From Affinirhizobium straminoryzae (lineage in GTDB: Bacteria > Pseudomonadota > Alphaproteobacteria > Rhizobiales > Rhizobiaceae), in contig NZ_VJMG01000010.1 of NCBI RefSeq assembly GCF_007004135.1, positions 124,001-188,000 on the forward strand: DNA of 64,000 bases, read 5' to 3'. How positions within the stretch are numbered: position 1 is the first letter of the stretch; each line of letters begins with the position of its first letter. Made by a program: the position numbers and the translations under genes. The notes below the pieces were generated by a model, which saw only the letters and a list, made by a program, of their open reading frames with translations, was not told the DNA's origin and did no database searches. Of the stretch, positions 7,583-16,882 are shown in pieces.

Positions 7583-8932
7583 TCAACCCGGAGCTTCGAC
7601 AGCTGCAAATTGTCTTTCGACGATCCTTGCCACGCGTTCCGGGCATTCGAAGTGAGGGATATGCCCGATGCCGTGCAGGAAATGAAGCGCAAAATCAGCC
7701 TCGATGCTCAAGGCATGACGGAAAGGCGTCACCTGGTCGCGACGACCCCAGACGATGCTGGCCGGCATGGAAAGCCGTGCAAAGGCAGGTCTGAGATCAA
7801 ATGCCTGCACGCCATCCGGGAAAAGCACCTCGGCCATCTCCATCTGGCAGCTTCGCAGGCCCGGATCGGCACGGCCCCGCATGGCGGCCTTTGCATAGTC
7901 ATCGCCGATCAGCTCGGCATTGCCGGCAAGCTGGCGCAGCCAGGGAGACAGGCTTTCGACGCGGGTGGCACGCGCAATTCCCGCGAGCATTTCCCCGTTG
8001 ATATCGGGTCCGAGCCCGGCAGGTGCCATGGCAGTGAGGCTCAGGACACGCGATGAACGGATATCGGCAATCGCCGCAGCAACGGCGCCGCCAAGCGAGT
8101 GCCCCAGAAGATGCACCCCGTCGAGACCGCGCGTTGCCTCATCAAAGGCCTCAAGCACCATGCGCGCCAGATGCGCGAAGTCCCGGATCTTCCGCTTTGG
8201 CGACCGGCCATGTCCGGGAAGATCGATGCGGATCAGGGCCCGGCCGGGCAGAAGCGCCTTTTCCAGTGGCAGCCAGCCGGTGCTGTCGGCCGCAAAACCA
8301 TGGATCAGGACCAGCGGCGCATCGCGGCCCGGGCGTCGGGTCACCGCCAGCGGACCGCTATCCGCCACCCAGCCGGAAACCGGTCGCGGTGGGGCCACGT
8401 CGCGCTCGCGAGCCAGCAGATCGTCCACATCCTGCTTCTGGATACGGCCGCGCGGACCGCTGCCGGCCACATCCGAAAGATCAAGGCCAGCCGTCCGCGC
8501 CGCGTGGCGGGCAGCAGGCGTTGCCCGCAGGAGAGACCCTCCGGGCATGGGGCTGGCGTGACCCGCCATGCCTTGCGGAGGCACAGCATAGGGGGCCTGT
8601 TCGGTTCCTCCGAGTGCCGGGGCATCGGGAACGGCAGCCTCTGCCGGCACGTCGCCCGGTGCAGGAACAGGCGGGAGCGTATCGACGGTCTCACCTTCCG
8701 CATAAAGCCAGGCAATGACGGAGCCGACCGGCACCTTCGTGCCTGGCTCGGCCAGCACATGCTGAAGGCGTCCGGTCGCCGGAGCCTCGACTTCCATCGC
8801 GGCCTTGTCGGTCTCGATGTCGAAAAGGGCTGCTCCCTTCTGGACCATGTCACCCGGCTTCACATGCCAGGTGGCCAGCGTGCCATGGGTCATGTCCATG
8901 TCGACCTTGGGCAGGATCACTTCCACCGGCAT
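7583..8932 (-). CDS. acoC: AcoC-type E2: lipoyl domain, E3-binding domain and alpha/beta hydrolase
   Basis: A 449-residue E2-like subunit. The lipoyl domain carries the lipoylated Lys43 (DIETDKAAMEVEAP). A Pro/Ala linker leads to a peripheral E3-binding domain (about 135-175: ATPAARHAARTAG to GRIQKQDVDDLL). The C-terminal part is an alpha/beta hydrolase, not the usual acyltransferase, with a plausible triad Ser279 (GHSLGG), Asp399 and His424 (GIGHIPH). This replacement is known for AcoC of acetoin dehydrogenase complexes. It would take the acyl group from E1 and pass it to CoA. The start ATG is one base past the E1beta stop (TGAcATG). No E3 gene is in the operon, so dihydrolipoamide dehydrogenase must come from elsewhere. 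Confidence 0.9.
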   Translation of the reverse strand: MPVEVILPKVDMDMTHGTLATWHVKPGDMVQKGAALFDIETDKAAMEVEAPATGRLQHVLAEPGTKVPVGSVIAWLYAEGETVDTLPPVPAPGDVPAEAAVPDAPALGGTEQAPYAVPPQGMAGHASPMPGGSLLRATPAARHAARTAGLDLSDVAGSGPRGRIQKQDVDDLLARERDVAPPRPVSGWVADSGPLAVTRRPGRDAPLVLIHGFAADSTGWLPLEKALLPGRALIRIDLPGHGRSPKRKIRDFAHLARMVLEAFDEATRGLDGVHLLGHSLGGAVAAAIADIRSSRVLSLTAMAPAGLGPDINGEMLAGIARATRVESLSPWLRQLAGNAELIGDDYAKAAMRGRADPGLRSCQMEMAEVLFPDGVQAFDLRPAFARLSMPASIVWGRRDQVTPFRHALSIEADFALHFLHGIGHIPHFECPERVARIVERQFAAVEAPG

Positions 8933-8933
8933 G

Positions 8934-9947
8934 TCAGACCTCCCGGCGCGCCAGGCGCCGCGCGGCAGCAAGGATCGTATCGACCTGCGGCACCGCAGCC
9001 CGCTCCAGATCGGGATTGTAGGGAATGGGTGCCTCGGCGCCGCCGAGACGCAGGATCGGGGCATCCAGGAAATCGAAGGCATCGCTTTCGGCTACCATGG
9101 CGCTTATTTCCGCACCGATGCCGTAGCTTTTCACGCCTTCATAGACGATCAGCAGACGCCCGGTCTTGCGCACGGAGGCGACGATCGTCTCGTGATCGAT
9201 CGGACGGATCGAGCGCAGGTCGATCACCTCGGCGCTCACGCCCTCACCTGCCAACTGCTCGGCGGCTTCGAGAGCACGATGCACCATGATCGAGGCGGCC
9301 ACGATCGTCAGGTCGCTGCCGGCACGGCGAACGGCCGCCTTGCCGATCGGGGTGGTGTAGTATCCCGCCGGCACCTCGCCCTTCATCTTGTAGAGAAGCT
9401 TGTGCTCGAACACGAGCACGGGATCGGGATCGGCAAGCGCTGCCAGAAGCATGCCCTTGGCATCCTCGGGCGTCGAAGGCTGGATGACCTTCAGGCCCGG
9501 CACGTGGCCGAACCAGGCTTCGAGGCTCTGGCTGTGCTGGGCAGCAGCGCCCGTCCCGGAGCCGGCCGGCATGCGAAACACCACCGGCACCGACGCCTCG
9601 CCGCCCAGCATGTAGCGCAGCTTGGCTGCCTGATTGACGATCTGCTCCATCGCCAGCGTCGCGAAATCGGAAAACTGGAACTCGAAGATGGGCTTCAATC
9701 CCGTCAGCGCCGCACCGACGGCAACACCTGCGCCGCCGAGTTCGGAGATCGGCGTATCCATCACCCGGTCCGGGCCGAAGCGATCGACCAGATCCAGTGT
9801 CACCTGGAAGGCGCCGCCATAGACGCCGATATCCTCACCCATCAGGATGACGGTGGGGTCCGCTTCCATGGCAAGCGCCATGGCCTCGCGGATCGCTTCG
9901 GAATAGGACAAGGTCCGGGTGGAGGTTTCCTGTGCCGTCACGTCCAT
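8934..9947 (-). CDS. acoB: Acetoin-dehydrogenase-like E1 component, beta subunit
   Basis: A 337-residue transketolase-like beta subunit of a thiamine-diphosphate dehydrogenase (pyruvate/acetoin/branched-chain type). Typical stretches are [49 protein letters not shown] and [15 protein letters not shown] start it at 9947, directly after the E1alpha stop (TGAcATG), with AGAGG upstream; an earlier ATG at 9968 lies inside the E1alpha gene. It pairs with the preceding alpha subunit to form the E1 heterotetramer that decarboxylates a 2-oxo acid or cleaves an alpha-hydroxyketone. The alpha/beta-hydrolase E2 next door favours the acetoin-type reaction. Confidence 0.92.
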   Translation of the reverse strand: MDVTAQETSTRTLSYSEAIREAMALAMEADPTVILMGEDIGVYGGAFQVTLDLVDRFGPDRVMDTPISELGGAGVAVGAALTGLKPIFEFQFSDFATLAMEQIVNQAAKLRYMLGGEASVPVVFRMPAGSGTGAAAQHSQSLEAWFGHVPGLKVIQPSTPEDAKGMLLAALADPDPVLVFEHKLLYKMKGEVPAGYYTTPIGKAAVRRAGSDLTIVAASIMVHRALEAAEQLAGEGVSAEVIDLRSIRPIDHETIVASVRKTGRLLIVYEGVKSYGIGAEISAMVAESDAFDFLDAPILRLGGAEAPIPYNPDLERAAVPQVDTILAAARRLARREV

Positions 9948-9948
9948 G

Positions 9949-10947
9949 TCAGGCCTCTGCATATACATAGCGGGTCACTTCGCCGATTGCCGGGGCAGCA
10001 CTGCCCCTTGCAAATTCAATGCCCTGCTCGACGTCGCTGACGGCGGCCTCGGCAATGGCAATCGCTTCGGCCTCATCAAGCACGCCGTGGGCGATCAGTT
10101 CCGCCTGGAAACGGGCGATCGGGTCGCGCGCCATCCAGGCCTCGATCTCTTCCTTGGTGCGATAGCGGTTGCGATCCGATTTCGAATGGCCGCGCCAGCG
10201 ATAGGTGAGGTTCTCGACAAGGCTTGGGCCTTCGCCGGCCCGCGCGCGGGCAATGGCATGATGCACGGCCTCCGCCACGGCCGAAAAATCATTGCCGTCC
10301 ACCGTGACGCCCGGCATTGAATAGGCGGCGGCGCGCTCGGAAATGCGGCGCACCGCCGTTGATCTCTCGACGGAGGTCGACATGCCATATTTGTTGTTTT
10401 CGCAAATGAAAACGACCGGCAGCGTCCAGATCGCCGCCATGTTGAGGGCCTCATGGAAGGCGCCTTCATTATTGGCACCATCTCCGAAGAAGCACAGCGT
10501 CACATCCTTGCGGCCCAGCCGCTTGGCGGAAAGGGCCGCCCCCACGGCGATGGGGAGCCCGCCGCCGACGATGCCGTTCGCTCCGAGATTGCCGGTTTGA
10601 ACATCGGCAATGTGCATGGAGCCGCCGCGGCCGTGGCAATAGCCGGTTTCCTTGCCGAAGAACTCCGCGAACATGCGTGCCACATCCGCACCCTTGGCAA
10701 TGCAGTGGCCGTGACCGCGATGGTTGGAGGTGATCTTGTCGGCATCGGTCAGTTCGATGCAGCTTGCAACGGCGCTCGCCTCCTGCCCGATCGAAAGATG
10801 CATCGTGCCGTGGATGAGGCCGCGCATGTAGCTTTGCTCGGCCCCTTCCTCGAAACGCCGGACGAGATACATGCGCTTCAGCGCCTGCTTCAACTGCGCC
10901 GGTGAATAGGTGCGAATGGCGAAGGGTCGATTGTCTGTGGTGCTCAT
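9949..10947 (-). CDS. acoA: Acetoin-dehydrogenase-like E1 component, alpha subunit
   Basis: A 332-residue thiamine-diphosphate-binding E1 alpha subunit. The TPP motif is visible as [20 protein letters not shown] with the later [22 protein letters not shown] and [12 protein letters not shown] are also family signatures. The start ATG overlaps the stop of the upstream DRL-like gene (ATGA), so the two are translationally coupled. AcoA/AcoB enzymes cleave acetoin into acetaldehyde and an acetyl group carried to the E2 lipoate. In this operon the substrate could instead be another 1-deoxy-2-ketose, for example DXP. That assignment is inference; pyruvate dehydrogenase is less likely because of the E2 type and the neighbours. 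Confidence 0.92.
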   Translation of the reverse strand: MSTTDNRPFAIRTYSPAQLKQALKRMYLVRRFEEGAEQSYMRGLIHGTMHLSIGQEASAVASCIELTDADKITSNHRGHGHCIAKGADVARMFAEFFGKETGYCHGRGGSMHIADVQTGNLGANGIVGGGLPIAVGAALSAKRLGRKDVTLCFFGDGANNEGAFHEALNMAAIWTLPVVFICENNKYGMSTSVERSTAVRRISERAAAYSMPGVTVDGNDFSAVAEAVHHAIARARAGEGPSLVENLTYRWRGHSKSDRNRYRTKEEIEAWMARDPIARFQAELIAHGVLDEAEAIAIAEAAVSDVEQGIEFARGSAAPAIGEVTRYVYAEA

Positions 10948-12269
10948 TGCAGGCTCTCCAGCATCGCATCCTGCCGTGCGCGCAGGATCGCAATCGGACT
11001 GTCGGCGGGAACGGCCGTATTGAGGGAGGTCAGCAGTTCGCCCTTGCGCACCGGCGCCGTCGTGCGCGCACCGGCCAGCAGACCGCAGGGCACGGCATTG
11101 GCCAGGCGGGCATCTGTCGCAGTCATGATCCAGGCGCGGTAGCAATACTCGCCGATCTGGTCGAGCGTTTCACCCGGCAGGAGATCGCGCTTTGCGACCG
11201 CGCAGACTTCCGCGACCGGGCGCGAGAGCGGCACCATATCAGCCTTGCCGTAGAGCACGGCACGCGCGCAGGTGAGCGGCACTTCGAGCGATGTGAGATG
11301 ATAGGGCCGGAAGAAGGTGAAGTAGGGCCCCTGCCCCATTTTCAGATCTTCCATGCGCTCGCGAATACGGGGATGTTCCATTTCCGCAACGACGAAAACA
11401 CCGGGCGCGACACCCTTGCCGATCGAGAAATCGACGCAGCCTTCGCTGGAGGACAGGACACCGCCGGCCGACTGCGGCACCAGAACCTTGTTCAGTTCTT
11501 CACGCGAGCATGCGGGACCATGCATGCCGGGCTTGTCCGGCAGAAGACCGGTGGCATTGGCAATCGCCGCCATTTCCACCATCGTCTTCGATCCGTCGAC
11601 GAACTCCACCAGCATGCGCGGGTTCATGTTGCGACGGCGCGCCTCGTCGGCATAGAGGTCTGGCGTGGCATCAACGTTCAGTGGATTGTTCTTGCCCTTG
11701 CCGGCAGAAATGATGCGGTGGCCCATGGCACTGACGAATTCGATCAGCTCCATGCAGCTCGACGGCTCGTCGCCTGCGCCGAGCGAATAGACGACACCGA
11801 GCTTTTCGGCTTCTGCGCGCAGATAGGCGCCGATCGTCACGTCGGCCTCGACATTCATCATCACCAGATGCTTGCCCGCCTGCATGGCGGCAAGACCCAC
11901 CTTGGCGCCGACGGCGGGGATGCCGGTGGCATCGACAACCACGTCGATCAAGCCGGTATTCAGCAGCACATTCACGTCTTCGGTCACCGCGACCAGCCCC
12001 GCCTCCATGGCGGCATTGGCAGCGTCAACGCTCGTCACCTTCCGCGAACGATCATCCGTTCCATAGGCGATCTGGACCGACCGTTCCGCAGCACCCGGGC
12101 GCACCTCGCTGATCGCGCCGACCGCAATGCCCTGCATATGCGCGACGCGGCTGACAATATCGGTTCCCATTTCCCCGGCCCCGACAAGGCCGATCCGGAC
12201 GGGTTTTCCAGTATGGGCCCGCGCCGACAGGTCGCGGGCAAGCCCGGTTAGGGCAACATTCGTTGGCAT
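10944..12269 (-). CDS. DXR-II (DRL)-like NAD(P)H-dependent oxidoreductase with SAF domain
   Basis: A 441-residue protein with an N-terminal Rossmann fold (IGLVGAGEMGTDI, residues about 26-38) related to homoserine dehydrogenase and a C-terminal SAF-like domain (PVAEVCAVAKRDLLPGE onwards). From memory it matches the Brucella DRL protein along its length (GKHLVMMNVEADVTIG, LGAGDEPSSCMELIEFV, GKGKNNPLN, GPYFTFFRPYHLTSLEVPLT). Brucella DRL converts 1-deoxy-D-xylulose 5-phosphate to 2-C-methyl-D-erythritol 4-phosphate, standing in for DXR. Start at 12269 follows GGAGG by about 7 bases. It is the first gene of the acoABC-like operon, which points to a catabolic role, possibly in the reverse direction (MEP to DXP). 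The exact substrate is not proven. Confidence 0.8.
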   Translation of the reverse strand: MPTNVALTGLARDLSARAHTGKPVRIGLVGAGEMGTDIVSRVAHMQGIAVGAISEVRPGAAERSVQIAYGTDDRSRKVTSVDAANAAMEAGLVAVTEDVNVLLNTGLIDVVVDATGIPAVGAKVGLAAMQAGKHLVMMNVEADVTIGAYLRAEAEKLGVVYSLGAGDEPSSCMELIEFVSAMGHRIISAGKGKNNPLNVDATPDLYADEARRRNMNPRMLVEFVDGSKTMVEMAAIANATGLLPDKPGMHGPACSREELNKVLVPQSAGGVLSSSEGCVDFSIGKGVAPGVFVVAEMEHPRIRERMEDLKMGQGPYFTFFRPYHLTSLEVPLTCARAVLYGKADMVPLSRPVAEVCAVAKRDLLPGETLDQIGEYCYRAWIMTATDARLANAVPCGLLAGARTTAPVRKGELLTSLNTAVPADSPIAILRARQDAMLESLQ

Positions 12270-12305
12270 GGCATATCCTCCTCGGTGCGCCATTGATTGC
12301 GTACA

Positions 12306-12421
12306 TTTGTTATTTATGTCAACACAAAGTTCTCAATCTTTGATGCTGCAGCGCAGCACTTTTTCTCGATTGACACGCAAACATAATGAACACATGTTCT
12401 GAAAGTGAAATTTATGTTCAT
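12306..12421. promoter_or_regulatory. AT-rich divergent control region with several dyads
   Basis: This region separates the leftward DRL-aco operon from the rightward sugar ABC operon. It is much more AT-rich than its surroundings. Visible elements are TTTGT/ACAAA arms (12306-12328), GAACA-CA-TGTTC (12388-12399), and ATGAACA (12386-12392) paired with TGTTCAT (12415-12421). TTGACA hexamers occur on the minus strand (12322-12317) and the plus strand (12370-12375), without clear -10 partners. They are candidate sites for the SorC regulators and would coordinate both operons. Confidence 0.4.
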
Positions 12422-12488
12422 ATCAATCGCTGACCAGAGGAGTGGCGCAGCGATGTTCCTGCACAGGAAATCACACCGGGAGGACGAC

Positions 12489-14042
12489 ATGGGTAAGGAA
12501 TTCGCAGCGGTCTCGCGCCGCGGCTTTTTGCGTGCAACGGCGGCGGCAGGCGTCACCGCCGGCTTTGGGGGGCTCGCCATGCCAGCGCTGGCAAAGACAG
12601 CGCTGCCGGACGTCAAGTCCATTCTGGACGGCATCTCCGTCGAAGGCTATGTGCGGGCCGATTACCGCAAGCTCTACAACATGACCAATGATCCGCTGTG
12701 GGATCCGGCCAAGGACTGGATCCGCGCCGTGGACTGGGAGAAGGTTCGTTCCGAACAGGCGGGCAAGACGGTCCGCTTTGCCATCGGCGCGGCCGACCAG
12801 GAATCCGCGGCCGAAGGGCTGAAGCCGTTCGAGCAGCTCTCCGGCATCAAGGTGGAACTCGTTCCGATCCCGGATGACAGCTTCTACGACAAGGCGGTGG
12901 CCGAATTCATTTCCGGCAATGCCTCCTTCGATGCGCTGCAGTTCTTCTCGCCCTGGCTTGGCGATTTCGCCGGCCCGGGCTTCCTGGCGGAACTCGATGA
13001 CTACGCCGCCAAGTGGAAGCTGCCGCTGGATGATTTCTACGACACCTATCGCCTGAACTACGGTTATTTCGGCGGCAAGCTGGTCGGCATCCCCTTCGAC
13101 TGTGACGTGCAGATGGTGCATCTGCGCAAATCATCGATGGAGAAGATCCTGGGCGGCAAGATCGACCTCGCCAACTCCGTGCCGACCTACGACGAACTGA
13201 TCCGCATCACGGGCGAAGCCAACAAGCTCGGCGGCGGCGTTTCGGGCGTCGGCCTCATGCTGGCACGTGGTTTCTGGGCCACCTATACCTGGGAGCATAT
13301 CGCCGCGCAGGCGGGCCTGAAACTGTTCGATGAGCAGTGGAACCCCACGCTGAACAGCGATGCAGGCATGAAGGCCATGGACATCATCATGGCGCTCCAG
13401 AAGAATGCCATCGAAGGCGTGGCCGGTGCCGGCTGGGGCGAAAACCGCGCCGCCTGGCTCGGCGGACAGGTGGCCGCCAACATCAGCTGGCAGGACAGCG
13501 GCACGCAGGCCATGCGTCCGGATCAGTCCAAGATCGTCGATGACTTCGTCACCATCTACGAGCCGCGCATCAAGGGCGGCGTGTTTGCGCCGCCGAACAT
13601 TGCCGGTTCCACCTCCTGCGTGGCGGCGACCTCGCAGAATCCGGAGGGCGCCTTCCTGATGCTGGCCTTCCTGACGACGGCCTCGATCATGGCCATGAAC
13701 GAAGCCAATGCCAACGGCGTCGCCCCGGGCTACCGCTCCGTTCTCGCCAATCCGCGCCTGCGCGCCGTCAGCCAGCCGGCCAAGGTGTGGGCCGACAGCC
13801 TCGAACACGCCTGGTGCGCACCGCGCCTGCCCGGCATGTTCGAGATGGAGCAGGCACTCGGCAACGAGATCAACCGTGCCGCCACGGGTCAGATCTCCGC
13901 CAAGCAGGCGCTGGAAAACGGCGAGGCTGCCTGGAAGCGCATCATGGAGAAGAACGGCTTCAAGGGCGGCAAGGGACCGGTCGCCTATGCGGATGTCGCT
14001 CCGGGCATGTATGTGGGCGCCGGCAAGGCTCTGCCGTTCTAA
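12489..14042 (+). CDS. Sugar/polyol ABC transporter, Tat-exported substrate-binding protein
   Basis: A 517-residue family-1 type extracellular binding protein. The signal peptide carries a twin-arginine motif (SRRGFLRATAAAG), so it is exported folded by the Tat route, ending near AMPALA. The mature part has the typical open binding-protein pattern (KTVRFAIGAADQESAAEGLKPFE; SPWLGDFAGPGFLAELDDY). It is longer than the usual 400-440 residues because of an extra N-terminal stretch before the first beta strand. Start at 12489 is set by GGGAGG 5 bases upstream. It leads a five-gene operon with two permeases, an ATPase and a PfkB kinase. Substrate is unknown; the divergent DRL-aco operon suggests a polyol related to that pathway. 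Confidence 0.88.
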   Translation: MGKEFAAVSRRGFLRATAAAGVTAGFGGLAMPALAKTALPDVKSILDGISVEGYVRADYRKLYNMTNDPLWDPAKDWIRAVDWEKVRSEQAGKTVRFAIGAADQESAAEGLKPFEQLSGIKVELVPIPDDSFYDKAVAEFISGNASFDALQFFSPWLGDFAGPGFLAELDDYAAKWKLPLDDFYDTYRLNYGYFGGKLVGIPFDCDVQMVHLRKSSMEKILGGKIDLANSVPTYDELIRITGEANKLGGGVSGVGLMLARGFWATYTWEHIAAQAGLKLFDEQWNPTLNSDAGMKAMDIIMALQKNAIEGVAGAGWGENRAAWLGGQVAANISWQDSGTQAMRPDQSKIVDDFVTIYEPRIKGGVFAPPNIAGSTSCVAATSQNPEGAFLMLAFLTTASIMAMNEANANGVAPGYRSVLANPRLRAVSQPAKVWADSLEHAWCAPRLPGMFEMEQALGNEINRAATGQISAKQALENGEAAWKRIMEKNGFKGGKGPVAYADVAPGMYVGAGKALPF

Positions 14043-14046
14043 GCCG

Positions 14047-14988
14047 ATGGCAAGCTCCGCACACAGCATCAAGGCGGTGGCACCAGCCACCGCCCGTCCG
14101 TCCACCGGGACGTTGCGCCGCCGCTCGCCGCGGATGCGCAGCGCCTTCCCCTACCTCCTGGTCGCGCCAGCCGTTCTCTACCTGCTGGCCATCACCCTCT
14201 ATCCCGGTATCTTTGCAATCTACCAGAGCCTGTTCGTGGTCCGCTTCGTGAAATGGACCTGGGCCGGCCTCGATAATTACGAGCGCATCCTGCAGGACGC
14301 CGAGTTCTGGGCGGCGCTGTGGAATACGATCATTGTCGGCGGCCTGTCGCTCGGCCTGCAGACGGTGATTGCGCTGGCGCTCGCCTATTTTGCCTATCGC
14401 GATCCCCTCATCCGTGGCTGGCGGATCATCTATCTGATGCCGATGCTGTTCATGCCCTCGGCGGTTGCCTTCATGTGGAAGCTTGCCTTCAACGACGGGC
14501 GCGTGATCTCCGACCTCCTGATGACGATCGGGCTCACCCACGGCAATGTCGACTGGCTGGCCTCGGTCTGGCTGGCGCGGCTGACGCTGATCGTCGCCGA
14601 TGTCTGGCAGTGGACGCCGTTCCTGTTCATCATCTTCGTCGCGGCCCTGCAGGGCCAGGACCAGGAAATCGAAGAGGCTGCGCGGCTGGATGGTGCCTCC
14701 TGGCCGGCAATCTTCTGGAACATCTCGCTGCCGATGATGCGGCCGGTCATCGTGGTGGCCGTCACGCTGCGCGGCATCGATATCACCACCATGTTCACCA
14801 ATGTCTACATCATGACGCAGGGCTCGCCCGGCGGCGCGACGGAGACCATGAGCTTCTTCATCTATCGCCAGGGCTTCCGCATGTTCAATTTCGGCTATGC
14901 CTCCGCCGCCTCCGTGCTGATGCTGGCGATGACGATCCTGATTGCCCAGACACTCGTGAAGCGGGCCTTCCGCTCGGGGAGGAGCTGA
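14047..14988 (+). CDS. Sugar ABC transporter permease, MalF-like
   Basis: A 313-residue inner-membrane permease with an extended charged N-terminus and six hydrophobic segments. It has the EAA loop that contacts the ATPase (EEAARLDGASWPAIFWNISLPMMRP). The gene begins 4 bp after the binding-protein stop. Together with the next gene it forms the heterodimeric channel of a CUT1-type sugar importer. Confidence 0.9.
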   Translation: MASSAHSIKAVAPATARPSTGTLRRRSPRMRSAFPYLLVAPAVLYLLAITLYPGIFAIYQSLFVVRFVKWTWAGLDNYERILQDAEFWAALWNTIIVGGLSLGLQTVIALALAYFAYRDPLIRGWRIIYLMPMLFMPSAVAFMWKLAFNDGRVISDLLMTIGLTHGNVDWLASVWLARLTLIVADVWQWTPFLFIIFVAALQGQDQEIEEAARLDGASWPAIFWNISLPMMRPVIVVAVTLRGIDITTMFTNVYIMTQGSPGGATETMSFFIYRQGFRMFNFGYASAASVLMLAMTILIAQTLVKRAFRSGRS

Positions 14989-14989
14989 G

Positions 14990-15832
14990 ATGGCCTCCGT
15001 TCGTCGTGACCGAAGCGAACGCCTGTGGCTTCGCTATCTGATCCTCGGCTCCTGGGCGATCGTGTGTCTGGCGCCCATGCTGTGGTTTCTCACCATCGGC
15101 TTTCGTCCGCGCACGGAAATCATCGTGCCACACCCGATCTACTGGCCAAGCTGGAGTCTGGACGCCTGGCGTCTGCTGGTGAGCGACTGGCCGATTGCCA
15201 GCTACCTGCGCAATTCCGTCGTGGCCGTCGCCGGCTCGGTCGTCATCGATCTCGTGCTCGCGATCCCCGCCGCCTATGCGCTGTCGCGCTACGAGTTCAG
15301 GGGCCGCGAGGATATCGGGTTCTACATCCTCTCGACCCGTATGATGGCACCCGCCATCGTCGCCGTGCCGATCTTCTTCCTGTTCAAGAACATTGGTCTT
15401 CTCGACACGGTCTGGGCGCTGATGCTGGTCTATGCCGCCATCAATCTCAGCCTGGTGACCTGGATCATCCGCAGCTACATGCTGGATATTCCGAAGGAGC
15501 TGGAAGACGCAGCCCGCACCGACGGCGCCGGCGACCTGACGATCCTTCGGGAAATCATCATCCCCGCCTGCCTTCCCGGCATCATCACCGCAGCCGTCAT
15601 CGCAGCGATCTTCGCGATCAACGAATTCCTGTTCACGCTGCTGATCGCCTCCACCTCGAAGGCCTACACCATGTCCGTTGCGCTGGCGAATTTCACCGGC
15701 GGTTCGGACGGCATCATCTACAACGCAATTGCGCTCGTCTCCTTCCTCGCCTTCGTGCCGATCCTGATCGTCGTGATCCTGATCCAGAAGCACCTGTCGC
15801 GCGGGTTGACGATGGGTGCGGTGAAAGGTTGA
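14990..15832 (+). CDS. Sugar ABC transporter permease, MalG-like
   Basis: A 280-residue permease, the second half of the channel. The EAA loop reads EDAARTDGAGDLTILREIIIPACLPG, and the LSTRMMAPAIVAVPIF segment is typical of MalG/UgpE-type partners. It starts at the stop of the preceding permease (TGAgATG) and ends 3 bp before the ATPase gene. Confidence 0.9.
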   Translation: MASVRRDRSERLWLRYLILGSWAIVCLAPMLWFLTIGFRPRTEIIVPHPIYWPSWSLDAWRLLVSDWPIASYLRNSVVAVAGSVVIDLVLAIPAAYALSRYEFRGREDIGFYILSTRMMAPAIVAVPIFFLFKNIGLLDTVWALMLVYAAINLSLVTWIIRSYMLDIPKELEDAARTDGAGDLTILREIIIPACLPGIITAAVIAAIFAINEFLFTLLIASTSKAYTMSVALANFTGGSDGIIYNAIALVSFLAFVPILIVVILIQKHLSRGLTMGAVKG

Positions 15833-15835
15833 ACC

Positions 15836-16882
15836 ATGGCTTCCATTCAGCTCAACAATATCGTCAAGCGCTTCGGCTCCTTTGTCGGCGTGGAGAACAT
15901 GTCGCTCGACATCGCCGACGAGGAGTTCCTCGTGCTGCTCGGCCCCTCCGGCTGCGGCAAGACCACGACGATGCGCATGATCGCCGGTCTGGAACATCCG
16001 ACCGGTGGCCAGATCGTCATCGGTGGCGAAGTGGTCAATGAGATCGACGCCCGCGACCGTGACGTGGCCATGGTCTTCCAAGGCTACGCGCTCTATCCGA
16101 ACATGTCGATCTACGACAACATCCGCTTCCCCTTGCGCATGCGCAAGGTGCCGGCGGACCAGCACGACCGGCTGATCCGCCGGGCGGCCGAGATGGTGGA
16201 GCTTGGCGCCTTTCTGGATCGCAAACCAGGCGCGCTTTCGGGCGGCCAGCGGCAGCGTGCAGCGCTGGCGCGCGCGGTGGTGCGCGAGCCGCAGGTCTTC
16301 CTGATGGACGAGCCACTGTCCAACCTCGATGCGAAGCTGCGCGCCAGCATGCGGGTGCAGATCAAGCACATGCAGCGGCAGCTGAAGGTCACCACCGTCT
16401 ACGTCACCCACGATCAGATCGAGGCCATGACGCTGGCGGACCGGATCGTCATCATGAATCGCGGCATCATCCAGCAGGTCGGCACACCGGACGAGATCTA
16501 TTCCGACCCGGCCAATACCTTCGTCGCCGGCTTCATCGGATCACCTCCCATGAACCTGCTGGCGGGCGAGGCGCGCGACGGCATCTTCCGGAGCGAAGGC
16601 ATCGAGGTTCCCTGCCCCCGCACCGTCACCGGCAGCGTCACGCTCGGCATCCGGCCAGAGGACTGCACGGTCGGCGGCGGACATCTGCAAGGCATGGTCT
16701 ATGGCGTCGAGCCGACCGGGGACATCACCTATCTGACCGTCCAGACCGGCAAGCGCGCCGTGGAGATCAAGGCGGCCCGCGATTTCCGAGCGCCGATCGA
16801 CACGCCCATTTCGATTGGCTTCGATCTGTCGCGCCTCTATTTCTTCTCCGAGAACGGCGAGCGCATCCGGAGGCCTGCATGA
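15836..16882 (+). CDS. Sugar ABC transporter ATPase, MalK/UgpC-like
   Basis: A 348-residue ATPase of the CUT1 importer. Walker A is GPSGCGKTT, the signature is LSGGQRQRAALARAVV and Walker B is VFLMDEPLSNLD, followed by the switch histidine in VTHDQIEAM. The C-terminal third is the TOBE/regulatory domain (ILGIRPEDC-type VTLGIRPEDC). The following kinase gene overlaps it by four bases. Confidence 0.93.
   Translation: MASIQLNNIVKRFGSFVGVENMSLDIADEEFLVLLGPSGCGKTTTMRMIAGLEHPTGGQIVIGGEVVNEIDARDRDVAMVFQGYALYPNMSIYDNIRFPLRMRKVPADQHDRLIRRAAEMVELGAFLDRKPGALSGGQRQRAALARAVVREPQVFLMDEPLSNLDAKLRASMRVQIKHMQRQLKVTTVYVTHDQIEAMTLADRIVIMNRGIIQQVGTPDEIYSDPANTFVAGFIGSPPMNLLAGEARDGIFRSEGIEVPCPRTVTGSVTLGIRPEDCTVGGGHLQGMVYGVEPTGDITYLTVQTGKRAVEIKAARDFRAPIDTPISIGFDLSRLYFFSENGERIRRPA

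Noticed and set aside
14885-16411. A 508-residue open frame on the minus strand opposite the permease and ATPase genes
   Set aside because: It is a His/Asp/Gln-rich antisense shadow of well-supported coding sequence on the plus strand and lacks family resemblance.
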